Source of the DNA: Lepidonotus clava
Taxonomy: Eukaryota > Annelida > Polychaeta > Phyllodocida > Polynoidae
DNA: 64,000 bases
Direction of reading: 5' to 3'
Assembly: GCA_936440205.1 (NCBI GenBank)
Contig: OW387133.1
Span: 4,058,001-4,122,000 of the forward strand
The notes beneath the pieces were generated by a model, which saw only the letters and a list, made by a program, of their open reading frames with translations, ran no database searches and had not been told where the DNA came from. Made by a program: the position numbers and the translations under genes. The first letter of the stretch is position 1. Every line of letters begins with the position of its first letter. Of this stretch, positions 12,193 to 24,509 are shown piece after piece.

Positions 12193-12504
12193 ATGCTATG
12201 TGAACATGAAAATCCTTGATTTAGAAAGGTATCTGATGTCTATATTAAAAGATAAGGCGCCATTAATCTTTTAGTATAGACGTCAGATAACATCTATTGT
12301 GCTCAATGTGTTTAAAGTCCTTGATTTTCAGCCCAGAAGAACCATTATAAGTGGAGAATGTTGATGCTGGATTTATAAAATAAGGGGATATCCTTACTAA
12401 GTCCTTACAACAGTGATGAGATCCTTCATGCAACGTGCCACAAATGGCGACAGGTAAAATTTTGATAGACCATGAAACTGCACAAGGAGGGATGGGCATA
12501 GAAC

Positions 12505-12735
12505 CCTAAGATCGACAGGGTGACATGACCTATTCTTAAATACGACATGAGACATCAAGCTTAGTGACACAAAGAAAAGAAAATGACATGACATAGGATA
12601 TCTCTTAAATTTGACACACAGCATAGAGGTTTCCTAAAATCACCATGGACATACAAAAATATATTGACATGCGACATAGCGATTTCTTAAATTCAACATG
12701 CGACATCAGGACCCCCATCTACACCCCGAGAAGGG
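12505..12735. repeat. Family G phrase cluster
   Basis: Several repeats of the wording gacatgcgacat..ttcttaaatt(c/t)(a/g)aca, ending in aggacccccatctacacccc. This is among the longest clusters of this family in the window. Confidence 0.55.
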
Positions 12736-14310
12736 TGGATTCTGTTTGATACACGCAAATGCGTGACTTTTAAGCACTAAGCCTATACATAGATGACTAA
12801 CCCCCCCTCCCCCCCCCCCTCTTTGTAAATCCTACATGCACCTTGCACGCGAAACCATTAGTAAAGTCAGGGCAATAGACATCGTGTAGATGTGATCACG
12901 TGATCACTTTCTGGTGATCATCATGTTATCATGACCATGTATATGGATATGAAATAGATTTAAACTTTTAAATTGGCATGACATAAAACCCAATATGGCG
13001 GGCAACCCATTTTGGACGATGGTGCAAAATCTGCGCAACATCTTGGCACCTTGACAGGCAATACAGTGGCGGGAGTTTAGGCCTGGGTTCTAGGCGATGT
13101 TTAGGCAACCTTCATAGGATAATTTGTGAAAAGGTCCAGTTTGTATTAAGGAAGCTTGTTATTTTATGAAAGGAATTGGTACGTCCCCAGTTAAAAAATC
13201 TGAAGGGGTCCCTAGAAAATCTGAAGGAATGATGGTGTTGCAGGAAATTCCGAAGTGGTTCCATTTGGCAATTCTAGAAAATTCCTAGGGTTCTAGACAT
13301 CTAGTGACCTAACCTAATGTCTTAGGGGGTTCCAGACAACCTATTCCCCATCCTCCATCCTTTGGTACGTCACTGAAGGATGACTGTATCGAATATTATA
13401 GCCATAAAAAAACATGATTATGTTTCCTAGATTTTTGTGAAATATGGATGATAAATTTCAATTGGTCACCAATATGGTGTTATGTCAAGTTATGAGCATT
13501 ATGACGTTACATGAACAACATCAATAGTGCACCCATGCAATAGTATATGCATCCAGCTTATGGCCTTTGTAATTAAAGGTTCTGACTCTAACACATACTG
13601 GCTCAATGAATCTATGAGCTTGGGCATCATTTCTTCGAGCCGGGGTAACGATAATCTACGGAGATGACAGAGTTTTAGTGACTTAATTTACCAAACGCTC
13701 TTTTCCTATTTCCATAGCTTTTCCAATTGGATACAAAATCTCATGTTTTACAGAAATCATTATGAAATAGGCTATGATAATTTTGTTTTTATTCTTATTA
13801 AGACCATTTTCGGGTACCTGATAATGTTTTTTTAATCGTATCCTCATTATTCATATCGTTGAATAGGCCATCAAAGGTCAAATAAGGTCATCAAGCAGCC
13901 TCAAGTTATATTGGTCAGCTAACCTCTTTCCGCTTGTGTCCAATTACACCTTACCTTATTATTAAAAACAAATGTCAATTTCAATTTTGCAGAGACAGAA
14001 TCGCGACTGAGTGAATTAATAGTTTTTCATGAGCACCAGTTAACCAAGATCAGTTTTTATAAACAATACTCTTTAGACCTGTTTATATTGAGAAGGTGCT
14101 GTGCATATTATTTATATATGATATTTTACATGTTGTTTCTTATAAATAGAGGATAATTCTATGTTGTATCCTGGTACTAATGGAAAATTAACAACAGCTA
14201 AATCATAATATATTGCTGGGAAGCATTCCGTCAGGATACACTAATTGAAAAAGAGGTGAACCTGAAACCATACCCCAAGGCCCCAAACAGTCAGACAACA
14301 CTCAATATGT
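12736..14310. other. Non-coding; family M fragments
   Basis: 12885-13080 (gtgatcacgtgatcactttctggtgatcatc ... caatatggcgggc) corresponds to 40865-41110, and 13440-13515 repeats part of it (ggtcaccaatatggtg). A C-rich run is near 12801-12820. From 13520 to 14310 I see only AT-rich sequence without coding signal. Confidence 0.45.
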
Positions 14311-14314
14311 GGGG

Positions 14315-14480
14315 GTAGAGTCTTAAAATCAACAGGGTGACATGGACAATTCTTAAATTCAACATTGGACATCAACAATATTTAGCAACAAATACAGGGA
14401 ACATGGGTGTTTCTTGAAATTGACAGGGCGACATGGACATTTCTTAAAGGCAACATGGAACATCGGTGGGGTGTTTCATA
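14315..14480. repeat. Family G phrase cluster
   Basis: agggtgacatggacaattct, ttgacagggcgacatggaca and related phrases. It is immediately followed by a family F element; another short family G cluster follows at 14715-14790. Confidence 0.5.
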
Positions 14481-14672
14481 ATAACCTCAGTAGCTACGGA
14501 GTGTTTACAGAAACTGTATGGGGGTTTCAAACTCCTCTCTTATAACAAATCTCATGCAAATCCACCCAAAACTCCTGTAAATCCACACAAACTCACGTAA
14601 GAGAAAACTCATGTATCTACGACACCCCAAAAGGTGATCGTAACTTTATGAAATGCAAAACTCACTTAACCA
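14470..14672. mobile_element. Family F element
   Basis: Starts gtgtttcataataacctcag, with ctacggagtgtttacagaaactgtatg, then a short internal direct repeat (aactcctgtaaatccac, aactcacgtaagagaaaactcatgta) and atcgtaactttatgaaatgc near the end. The same order occurs at 50379-50652 and, in reverse orientation, at 37249-37499. Confidence 0.65.
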
Positions 14673-14790
14673 TATCGAGTGTTTTTTTTAATAAAACAGG
14701 TCACAGTATTAACAATGACAGAGGACATGTGCATTTCTTAAAATTGACATGGGACATAAGGACCCCTCATCCACACCCCCCTCAAGGTCA

Positions 14791-15577
14791 TTAAAGTATA
14801 AGAGGCAGAACACAGTAACGTGAGACCTGACAGTCTCAGGTGGACAGAGGCGCCTGAAATCCCCCATAATGCACCACTAAAGCGTATTAGGATAAGACAG
14901 CACTTCAAGTTACCATTAAGTCCTTTTTCTAAGTAAAGCCCCATTCGCCCTGGTTGATATTATTTTGTATCCTTGAGACCTATGACAAAATGATTGTACG
15001 CATTTGCAAGTAATCTCAGGTGCGACAAAATGATCGAAAGCTTGTGAAATTGAAAACATAGCATTCACATTGAAAAGACAGGTGCCTTACAATAATTTTC
15101 GCAATCAATTTTGTCATGGATTGTACAGGATCTGAACGAAAAAATCAAACAAGTTGAATAACTTCGCAAGGGATCGGGCCGCAGAGGGTTATGATACTCC
15201 AAGGTTGCCAACGTTGGCAGATCGTTGAGGCCTATGACAAACCACGGCGAATGGGGCTTAAAGGTTTCTGATTTCCTTGGCTGCTGACATGCAGGCCGGG
15301 GGGGGGGGGGGGGCGATCCAGGGGGTCCTGAACCCTGGCCTGTATGTGGACCCTGCCTTTCAGAAATCATGCATCTGCCCTTGATGGCTGACGTCAATGG
15401 CGGATTTAGGGGGGTGGGGTGGGGGCTGAGGGGTGTGCACCCCCGTTTTTTTGGACAAATTTAGATAAATTATGTCAGTGCAAACGGTCTTGACATGCTC
15501 TGTTTCCCACATGTCATGTCAGCTGCCAACATCATATGTAAATGTGCCTTCAGTGTTTACTGCAATGTTTCACTTAA
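14791..15577. other. Non-coding; poly-G run and family L end
   Basis: G run at 15298-15314. caatggcggatttagggggg at 15394 resembles the family L terminus. The minus-strand frame across 15065-15397 has biased proline-rich composition caused by the G run and no family resemblance. Confidence 0.4.
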
Positions 15578-15791
15578 GCCCCATACCCACTAGGCGATTT
15601 TGGCTGAGTCGGCCGACTCATTGGCCCTAAAATCAGCCGATTCTCCCAGGATAATCGGCCGACTCTACCGGCGATCCAGATCAAACATGCACATTCCAAT
15701 ATACCATACTAGCAGGGGACTATATGAGTCGGCCGATTCTGCCTGTTTCCCATCGTCAGTTGCCGGTAAAATCGCCTAGTGGGTATGGCCC
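15578..15791. mobile_element. Family C TIR element (MITE) with TTAA target duplication
   Basis: Flanked by TTAA at 15574-15577 and 15792-15795. Left terminus gccccatacccactaggcga; right terminus atcgcctagtgggtatggcc, its reverse complement. The interior is rich in gtcggccgactc/aatcggccga palindromes. No coding capacity. The TTAA target suggests mobilisation by a piggyBac- or Kolobok-type transposase, which is not present in this window. Confidence 0.88.
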
Positions 15792-15795
15792 TTAA

Positions 15796-16189
15796 GGGTT
15801 CACGTTGATGTATGAGTGGATTTAGATTCTCCATCTGACTAAATTTGGTTAATATCTAATGGGATTTTGGCCGGGATTTTTGGTAGTTCCCACCAGTGTT
15901 ATGGTACAGGCATGCCTCTTCTTGCTGCAAAAGGATATGGATTTGTATCTGATTTAAATCGATATGACATCCAGAAAATCCAAAGACTAAAACTAAACAG
16001 AGTATCAGACAATTTGTACTGACTAAATTGGTTCAAAATCGTGCCAAACACAGCTGCTTCAACCATATAGTTTCTCACTGTGTCCAGTACTGTTCTACCC
16101 ATTTTTCCAATACTGCAAACTCTATACTGAGAACTTGTATGAAGGAAACAAATTTGTTTTATGTATCCTTGGCACACTGTTGAGAACGC
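15796..16189. other. Non-coding, nothing recognised
   Basis: No repeat family or coding signal noticed. The minus-strand frame at 15899-16177 has no recognisable domain. Confidence 0.35.
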
Positions 16190-16338
16190 CCTAAGCCGGG
16201 TAGGCGCCTATTGATTGAGATTTGTCTGGGAACACGAGGGAGCGAAAAGGCCTTCGCTCGAATTACAAAGAGCTGAATGGGGTGGAAAAGGCCTTTGCAT
16301 GAAGTACAAGGGGATGTGAAGTGATAAAAAGGGATACA

Positions 16339-17067
16339 CCCAGCCAGCTTACGACATAACAGAAACATTCTGCAACCTACCCTGGTTCCCGTGCCCAAAT
16401 GCTTTCCGATAAACTGATGGCGCATAGTGGCCCCGGTATGGTGTAATCGTTGCAACGGCGTCGGCGGACGCAAGAGCAGACCCTTTTCGCGTCGTAACGG
16501 TGTGTGCAGGTGCAATCGCACACTAATTTGGACATTCTGTACCGGCTCACTCGATTTCTCGTGGGGCGCGGGGCGCCCTGGTAAAGAACGCCACTCTGTC
16601 ACGGCTCACTCGATTTACAGCGATGCGGGAGGCTCAGGTAGATAACGCCACGCGCTGTCCGCGCGGTTTTCATTACGTGATACCGGGCCCAGTACTAACG
16701 CTCTGCTTAGTGGGCCCGGGAACCAGGCTATCTGCAACCATACTTTTTTTAGTCAGTTTGTTACTTACTAAGATGGCACGTAACAATAATGTTATTGATC
16801 GTGAGGTTGAAACCTCACCTAATTAGAACGTCATTAAAACATTATTTTTTGGTGAGGTTAGCATGACACCAAAACAGAATATTATAAGAACATTCTGTTT
16901 AGGTCAAAGAACATAACCAGAATGTTATAACAACGTTGCAGTGAAATGTCGTAGCAGTAGGTTGCAGCGATGTAATTGGGAGTCATCAAAAGAACATAAC
17001 AAGAACCAAACTAGAACCACATAGAGCGTTACTGCAACATTATTATAATGTCACACCTCGGGCTGGG
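16339..17067. mobile_element. Family B TIR element inserted in the tandem array, itself interrupted
   Basis: Ends: cccagccagcttacgacata on the left and tcacacctcgggctggg on the right, an imperfect inverted pair. Interior shared with the other B copies: atactttttttagtcagttt, aggttgaaacctcacc, gagtcatcaaaagaacataa. Nearly identical array units flank it on both sides (aagtacaaggggatgtgaag at about 16303 and 17085). Removing the nested element and one target copy leaves about 367 bp, close to the other B copies. Confidence 0.85.
16378..16730. mobile_element. Nested GC-rich TIR element with 9-bp target duplication
   Basis: Left end taccctggttcccgtgccca; right end reads tagcctggttcccgggccca on the other strand: 20-bp TIRs with two mismatches. 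It is flanked by tctgcaacc at 16369-16377 and 16731-16739, an exact 9-bp duplication of family B sequence. Total 353 bp, much GC-richer and CpG-richer than its surroundings, with an internal repeat of cggctcactcgattt (about 16542 and 16602). Target length fits MULE-like elements best, with hAT (8 bp) as the alternative; no transposase. Frames crossing it (16159-16645) are not genes. Confidence 0.88.
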
Positions 17068-18120
17068 AAAGGCCTTTGCGTGAAGTACAAGGGGATGTGA
17101 AGTGATAAAAAGGGGATACAGAGGGGTGGAGTGGGGTGAAAATGGCCTCTGCACCAAATACAAGGGGCGAAGAAGTGATTCAAAGGGGAGGAAAGGAGGT
17201 GAATCGAAATGGCCTTTACATGAAGTGATTTGAATGGGAGACAGGGGTGAACTTGGACATAAATGACAGCCTAAAAGTAAAGAACAAATGGTTGTGCAGT
17301 GATTTAAAGGGACGAGAGAAGGGTGGAGTGTGGTGGAATTGGCCTTTATGTTTAGTACAAGGGGCGGTGAAGTGATTTAAAGGGAGACGAAGGAGAGGAG
17401 TGGAAAGAAAATGGACTTTACATTAAGTACAAGGGAATGTGAAGAGATTTAAAGGGGATACAGAGGGGTGGAGTTGAGGGGAAATGGCCTACGCACCAAA
17501 TACAAGGGGGGGTGAAGTGATTTAAAGGGGAGAAGGAGGAGAGGAGGTGAATGGAAATGACCTTTACATGAAGTACAAGGAGATGTGAAGTGATTAAAAG
17601 GGGAGACAGAGAGGTGGACTTGGACAAAAACGGCCACCTAAAAGTTAAGAAGAAAGAGTTGTGAAGTAATTTAAAGGAAAGAGAGAAGGGTGGAGTGGGG
17701 TGGAATTGGCCTTAATGTTTACTACAATGAGATGTGAAGTGATTTAAAGGTACATGGAGGACAGGAGTGAATGGAAATGGCCTTTACATCAAGTACAAGA
17801 GAGAGGGTATGGAGAGGAGTGGAAATGGCATTCACTTGAAAAACAAGTTGTATGGAGGCACCTAGCAAAGGCTACATAGTGATTTAAATGGTTGACAAAG
17901 CGGGGGATGAGCTGGAAATTATTATGTATTAGCACTAGGCTCAAGGGACTATGAAGTGATTCAAAGGGGGTGACAGAAGGATGGAGTGTTATGGAAATGG
18001 TTGTTATGTGATGTGCAAGGGGTCATGAAGTGATTTAAAAGGGAGATGGAGAAGTGAGATAACCTTTATGTCAAGTTCAGGGGGCTGTGTAGTGACTTAA
18101 AGGGGAGGCTGAGGAATGAA

Positions 18121-19210
18121 CTAGGGTCTAAATAGCCTTGGGCGGAGGCGGAGTGGGATAGGGTTGGAAGTCTTAGGGATAAGAAACAGGGGGGGGGGGG
18201 GAAATGAGGAGGGGAAGCAAATGTCAGGTGGGATAAATTATGAGGAAGAGGGGAAATAAGTGAGATATATGACATAGGGAAGGAGGGGAGCAAATATAAG
18301 GAAGGATAATGGGTAATATATTATATGTGTAAGTAAATTGCACAGAAACAATTTTAGAGAAAGACCACAGAACATATATATTCTGGTCTAAATCACATTG
18401 AAAAGAATAAATCCAAAGCCTTGGCTAGTAATATTGAAAAGGAAATGAGAAAAATAACAGTGCATGCCAACTTCAGCCGAGTGATTCTTCCCAGTTATTG
18501 TATGAGGGATAGGCGCAATATAATTGGATAGCATGACCAAAATTAAAATTATTGCAGAATGGACCTATGATACATAGATCAGAGGATAAAAGAAAATAAA
18601 AGGAAAAAGGTTTAAAAGAAAAGACAGCCTACATGGCTGATGGCCAGAGGAGCAAGGAGCCAACAGACAAAATCAAAATAAGTATCATTCATTAATTCCA
18701 GCTGGAACATTATCAAAATGTATGAAACAAAAAGAGATCAAGAAGCGTAGGGCGCAAAGTACACCCTGTCTATATGCAAATCTATCGGCATATTGATATG
18801 CTTTTTTAGTCGCCATCTTTGATCTGTCCACCGGAAGTCCTGAATGCCTAGTGGTTATTGATCCCCAGAAGGCCATTTTATACGCGTATCTAGACCAGGC
18901 ACCAGTATGGGACTCTTGCGAAATGTATGTGTTTAGCCTTGCTGTTTCCTCAGTATCAGAAAGTCCTTGGGATTATTTGAATAAAAGAATGGAGGAGATC
19001 CATAAAATGGATTGCATGATATGGACATTTCTTAAATTTGAAATGTAACATTGGGATAGATAAATAACAAAGACACATTACAAATAAATTATCAAAATTT
19101 GACAAGCAACATCCAGAACCCCCTCCACCTAGGCCCCCAACAGAAGCACGGATCCCCATAAAGTAAATAAATCTCTGCAATAAGTGCGTTTTATTGGTTG
19201 ACCGGTGTCA
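18121..19210. other. Non-coding; G run and purine-rich DNA, family G cluster near 19005-19135
   Basis: G run at 18189-18201 inside purine-rich sequence, then AT-rich DNA without coding signal. At 19005-19135 there is family G wording (catttcttaaatttgaaatg, caacatccagaacccccc). The short frame at 18851-19048 has no recognisable domain. Confidence 0.4.
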
Positions 19211-19212
19211 AC

Positions 19213-19621
19213 CTAGCCAGCTTGCGACATAACAGAAACGTTCTGCAACCATACTTTTTTAGTCAGTTTGTTACTTACTAAGATGGCATGTAACAGTTAC
19301 ATTATTGACAGTGAGGTTGAAACCTCATCAAATCAGACTGTTATTATAACATTATTTTTTTGCGAGGTTAGGACAAAACCAAAACAGAACATAATAAGAA
19401 CATTCTGTTTTGGTTAAAAAACCTAACCAGAATGTTTTAATAATGTCACAGTGTAATGTTATGGCAGTACATTGTAGCAACCTAATTAAGAGTAATTGAA
19501 AGAATGTAACAAGAACCAAATATGGAACCAACCAGAACATTGCTGCAACATTATAATAACATCGCATCCTTGGCAGGGGGAATTCCATTCAGTGTTATAA
19601 TAACATTGCATCCTTGGCTAG
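19213..19621. mobile_element. Family B TIR element with duplicated right end
   Basis: Left end ctagccagcttgcgacataa. The right end gttataataacat(c/t)gcatccttggc occurs twice in a row (ending 19575 and 19620), so the right 40 bases have been duplicated. The interior matches the other B copies (aggttgaaacctcatcaaat). Confidence 0.82.
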
Positions 19622-19783
19622 AAACCTTTCCCACAAGCAGCAACTTGTGCCTGTTGGTGCCTCTGTTTGCTATGGTCAGAAAGGGTTAGCACTGGATAGC
19701 TGACGAATTACACTCGTCAGGGTTTATTCACCTTGTTGGGGCTCTCCAACCACAACGACTAGAGATGCCAAGATAGACACCTA

Positions 19784-19943
19784 AAGCAGGGGCGGATCCA
19801 GGGGGGAGGGTGCCTTTTTTGGTGGACCCCTAAACTGAGGGGGAAATGCCGTACGTGTATGTGCGATTGTATGCGGTTTTTGTAGTTTATGCTGACCCCC
19901 CCCCTCCCCCCCTCCTTTCGGAAATCCTGTATCCGCCCCTGCA
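19784..19943. mobile_element. Family L TIR element
   Basis: Ends gcaggggcggatccaggggg and cctgtatccgcccctgca are reverse complements apart from a few bases. About 160 bp with C/G runs inside and no coding capacity. Confidence 0.75.
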
Positions 19944-20820
19944 AGGATATATGAAAAGGCAAAGGTACTAATATTAAGGGACTGCAATATGACAGTCTCA
20001 GTTTTAGGAGAAAGTAATCATATACATGAATGGCCAGTTTTACCGTACTTCAGCCAATCTGCATATTAAATCAAGGTGGATTCTGGGTATAAAGAGCATT
20101 ATTCTTGAGGAGGTAAGTCTGTATGATCAAGCCGTATCAGCTTTCATTGCGTGGTACAGACATTGTCAATAAAGAGTCGGTTAGCATCGACTCGCCTCCT
20201 GCTCCAAGCCAAATGTATCAATTATGGATGTAATAGCATACAGAGTTACCACATGAGGAGAAACAAGTATAAAGGGAAAGGGGCCGATGAAGGGAAATGC
20301 TGCGGCAGGTTCCTGTGTCCTGTGTCGATTTAAGAAAAATAGGCCGATGTCCCGTATTCACATCAAGTGATATTTGGCTATCTCCTTGTGAATTTATGTA
20401 ATGGTTTGACTTTGGTTTACAATGCATTCTGGGATAGTGATTATGGACCATAGCCTCTATAGTGTTCAAGTATCACTTGAGTCAACAAAAGACTAAGTGT
20501 CTACAGCTTGTGGGGAAGGTTTTGTGTATTTCTCCTTCCCTGTTCATGGCAATAATCAGTTACATGCTACTTTAAACCCTGTCAAATCTCATTTCACCTG
20601 TTGAGTGCAATTTGCTGCAAACATGTTTATTAAAGAGGCAAGTTTCACAGAATTACAGGAGGATTTTGTTTTAAAGTAATGTCATGAAATCAGACAGGTG
20701 CATGTATACCTGCTCGTCTATTTTTTTGAATATTTTTTTAAATATTTTTATTGGGTTGTCAAACTCAGCATAGCTTATCTTCCGTCTGGTCCCACTTAGT
20801 GTCATTTTAGGGAACATTTA
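19944..20820. other. Non-coding; small family D scrap
   Basis: aatcaaggtggattctgggt at about 20070 resembles the family D interior. Otherwise nothing recognised. Confidence 0.35.
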
Positions 20821-20824
20821 TTAT

Positions 20825-21110
20825 CACCCGCACAGCCGATGAGCGATATGTATAGTGGGTTGTGCGTATTGACAGGCTGTGTGTGCCACTCGTCATTTTC
20901 ACTATTTCAAACATACTTAGATGATTTCTTGTGGATAAAAATATAGAAGACCCTTATGGGTCGTCCTTGGGCCTATAGACAAACCTCTGGGCAGCGTACT
21001 GCCTGCAGGCTTTGGCCTTGGGCAGTACATTGGCCGGTGGGTTGTCTGTCGGCCTTCGGACGACCCCCGCAGGTTCTTCTATGCGTATGTGGTCTGAGTA
21101 TCTTATAATC
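20825..21110. mobile_element. Family I element with agaagaccc ends
   Basis: An inner inverted pair: agaagacccttatgggtcgt at about 20946 and acgacccccgcaggttcttc near 21060-21078. The preceding gggttgtgcgtattgacagg matches 38884-38903 (tgtgtattgacaggccg). Related copies are at 37868-38012 and 38880-39295. Confidence 0.55.
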
Positions 21111-21172
21111 GTCTTTTTGCCGTAGTTGTGTATCTATAACAACCGATCGGGAATATGTCAAGGAGCTGTATC

Positions 21173-21740
21173 AATTCTATCATTGTGGTATTCATCAGAG
21201 TGTACTCATAAAGCTATCAACTACATTTATTTCTTCTGACACAACAGTGACATTCGAGCGTAACTTCTGACATAAAATACAACCACAGTAAACACTTACA
21301 GCTTATTCAATTCTTTATTCCATTGTGATATTAATCAAAGAGTATTTACAAAGTATTTATTTGCATCTATCTATCCTGATTCGGCAGTGACAGATTCTAC
21401 GTTAACTCTTAACACAAGTAAAATCACAGCTAAAACTTATAGAAATGTGTTTCTCAAGAAGCTATGATTATATCAAATCATTGACTTCACTGGAGTATTC
21501 TTCATAGAGTGTTCATGAAGCTATTGATTGCCCCTATTTTCCCCAGAAACAGCAGTGACAGTAACTCTTAACACAAAATAAAACCACAGCAAACTCTCAT
21601 ACAAGTGTATTTTTCTGCTCTATCAAATAGTTTACTTCATTGTAGTATGCATCAGGACGTATTTATTAAGTTATTTATTGCATTTATCTTTTCCAAAACA
21701 AAATATACCCACAGTAAACACATATACATAGATTTATATT
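21173..21740. repeat. Four diverged tandem units of about 120-145 bp
   Basis: Ordered landmarks recur four times: attc(a)tcagagtgta; aagctat(c/t)(a/g)a; tttatttcttctgacacaac; agtgacattc..gtaactctta; acaaaataaaaccacagtaa; acttata. Starts are near 21173, 21310, 21470 and 21605. Old tandem duplication; the 93-codon frame in the last unit is a by-product. Confidence 0.75.
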
Positions 21741-24505
21741 CAATAGGGTCCATCAATTCTCCCAGACGCAATTCTCTGGATTGTTGTATTTTGGTCTATC
21801 TGCAGGCTAAATCATGGTGCATTGTGGGTGATATGTTGAAAAGTCCATTTCCTCTTATAAGCCTTATCATAATTAGTCATTTATGACATTATCTTTTGTA
21901 TGAAATTATGAAAAGGTAGAATTAAGTACTTTTTCAGTTTGTTACTGTATGTACTTCGTATTTTCTGAAGTAAATTTTAAAATAATTATTTTCATTACAT
22001 ATTTTTTTTTGCCATATGATGCATTATGTCTATTAGTTTTCCGTGTTTTTGTCTACAAAATATGCCAAAATTAGCCTGCAGGTGTATAAAACACCGAAAA
22101 ACTGGGAAGTACGTCTCCCTGAATTGATGCTTTAATCCACTTAATGCTTTGAGTCTCTTTGAGTGGCTTTTACTGGGTCCTTTTACTGTATCCAATATCA
22201 CAATATCACAAGCTCCTCTCTTCTCTCTCATCAACAGGTACCTATGAAGTCCGTGCAGGAAGACGAGGGGGCGATACGACTGACAGTACTCACCTGACAA
22301 CACTCTGCAACTCCAACAAACTCCACCGGAGAATGCCCACTGCTGCAGCTTCTGAACACTCCGTAAACATCGCTGCACCTAGATCATTCTGCCTTTAAGC
22401 TAGTAATGGAGGACCTATTTAAACTCTCTGCACATCTGTGAATGGGGACAAGGGAGCGCCCTTTGGAACTGGCTTGGAGGAATTTAACTTCCCAACTACA
22501 GTTAACAAAAGAGGAATTTAGACCTGTGTGAAAGGGATAACTGCTTATATTCTGGATACCCCTGCTGTCAATAGCAGATGGAGTGCTGATGAACCGTATG
22601 AACCACCTTACAATACAGGTTCTGTGAATGTGTTGGAACCTGTGGATCTATAAAAAGCGGCTGCCACAACTACTGTTATACATATTATATACCCATCAAA
22701 GGATCAAACGGAGTACGAACGGTGCGTATACGGTGAAAGCTGGAATATAGTACTCTGTAGTACCATTTGAAAGGCATTTCCATGGGAGTTGGCTGCATCC
22801 AGAAAACATCAAACGGTCTAGACTCTATAGATGATAATAGGGAAAATTACACCTCTAAAGTATACTTATATGGACTGACCACTGGTTGCGAGTACACCTG
22901 ATGTGAAAGAAATGAATGGACCTCACACTGTAGTTAATAGTGTATGAAGGACTTTTCCGAAAATACCAAGGCATACTGAAATTGTCCAAATAGCTATGGC
23001 GTGAGTTCAGAATGGTAACTGTTTTTTGATTTATAAAGCAAACAAACTAGCAAAGCTTCATCAAAACAACCAAAGGAATATATAAGAACTATAAGAGGTT
23101 AATATAGTATAAAAGGTCCATGGAAATATTGAAAATGTCTAAGTGGTCTATGCAAAGCTTACAGTACTATAGGCTGTGTTTATAAAGGAATGCAGCAGTT
23201 AAATCTACACTACACACACGGAATGCATACCCCACAGTGATCTTAATAGACTCCACATTGCTAGTAATTACCACACAATCAAATACTAAATAAGAGGAAA
23301 TATCTAAAGGCCACTGCTAATTCAACCAACAGTTCAAACTGTCAAATGCAATTATATTCGGAAATCACTTGATTGCACACACCGAGAATATGATAAGTGC
23401 ATCATATTAGACAATACACTTTTTGATTAAAGGAGCCATATAGTCATTGGAGATTATATCTACTACTACAGATGTTGAACTTGTAATATGTACAGTGATG
23501 TGGTGATCTTCAATTAGATTAAGAGTTATAGAAACCTTTGAACTGAACTTGCAAAGTTCATCTGAAAACAGAAGCCATATCATAGTCAGATACTGTTAAT
23601 CTTAAAAGGCCTGTCTTCAAGTCCATGATTGTAACAATTTCTGATCTTTGAGTGCCTGATCAAATTGATCTTAATTAACAAAGCAATATGCTGTATCCAA
23701 CATCATGATGGAATAGAGGCACTGATCGTATATGGAAAAGAGGATGCATATTGATCTGTATCGGAAACTGGGAATATCCACCCCATCATTATCAGACCTG
23801 AGAACAGGAAAGGAGGCAGTATTTGGTATTAATACGCCCGGCTGAGGCTGTGAGCGAAGCCATTAAGGACCGGAAAGCTGTATTGATGCGGTGGTACTCT
23901 CGCGCAAGCTCCATCGCCCCCATCGCTGCCATCGCCATTGGATTTACCGCAGGTGGAAGTGTTTGAGTCAATGACACATTTTTCGCCTTTTATCCTGCAA
24001 TCCGCCCAAGGGCAATGCCCGAAGGCAGTCAAAGTAGCAGCAGTCAAAGGAGCGGATGTATATAAATGTATGGTAAGCAGGGTGGATAGGCCTGCATATA
24101 GACTGCAGTTCCATCCTAGTCCTCTAGTTCAAAGTAGGACTGTGAACCAGGAACCATGTTTCCCACCTATATCCCAGTGTGCTTTGCAGTCACTGATTCC
24201 TGGCAAGAGGGGGTCATAATGAACCCGCAGTTACATCACCAGTGAATGAATAGTCCAGGATATATGTCGACTACCGAATGGAAATAATCCTTTCATAATA
24301 TGCATTTTTTGAGCTGACCAATCAGGCAATTTGGCTCTGTGTGGATGAGAGGACCTATAATGTAAAGGCTAAGTAGGTCAGGGAAGGACTAGTCTGTATA
24401 TTATGGACCCAGTCCTTGGTTGCTGATTATCTAACCCTACTTTACCCCACATGGGCAGGGATCATTGTGTCATTGTGCGAGTGAGTGATTGAGTGAGCGG
24501 GTGCT
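21741..24505. other. Non-coding upstream DNA; no exon supported
   Basis: A family D fragment (ctgcaggctaaatcatggtgcattgtggg) lies at 21797-21825 and another at 22075-22085. A polypyrimidine tract with tcatcaacag at 22227-22236 could be a splice acceptor, and the frame that follows to 22398 is fairly GC-rich, but I cannot show it is coding. From 22400 to 24500 every frame has frequent stops. Part could be transcribed leader of the gene at 25300; that is inference only. Confidence 0.35.
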
Positions 24506-24509
24506 GGTG

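Larger units (their letters stand above)
16190..18120. repeat. Decayed tandem array, ~70-bp unit with ~350-bp higher-order period
   Basis: Repeated wording aatggcctttacatgaagta, caaggggatgtgaagtgatt, taaaggggagacagaggggt, ggagtggggtgg. Neighbouring ~70-bp units differ, but units five apart are more alike: ggggatacagaggggtggag plus cctcngcaccaaatacaagg occurs at 17113 and 17455, and cctaaaagtaaagaacaaat / cctaaaagttaagaagaaag at 17270 and 17637. The array is interrupted at 16339-17067 by a family B element. The right edge fades out by about 18120. Confidence 0.8.

Noticed and set aside
16159-16645. Opposed frames of 147 and 72 codons
   Set aside because: They cross the boundary of the nested GC-rich TIR element and the tandem array, so cannot be a conserved gene.
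22159-22398. 79-codon frame with a polypyrimidine tract before gtacctatg
   Set aside because: A possible exon, but without a donor, partner exon or recognisable protein it is not supportable.
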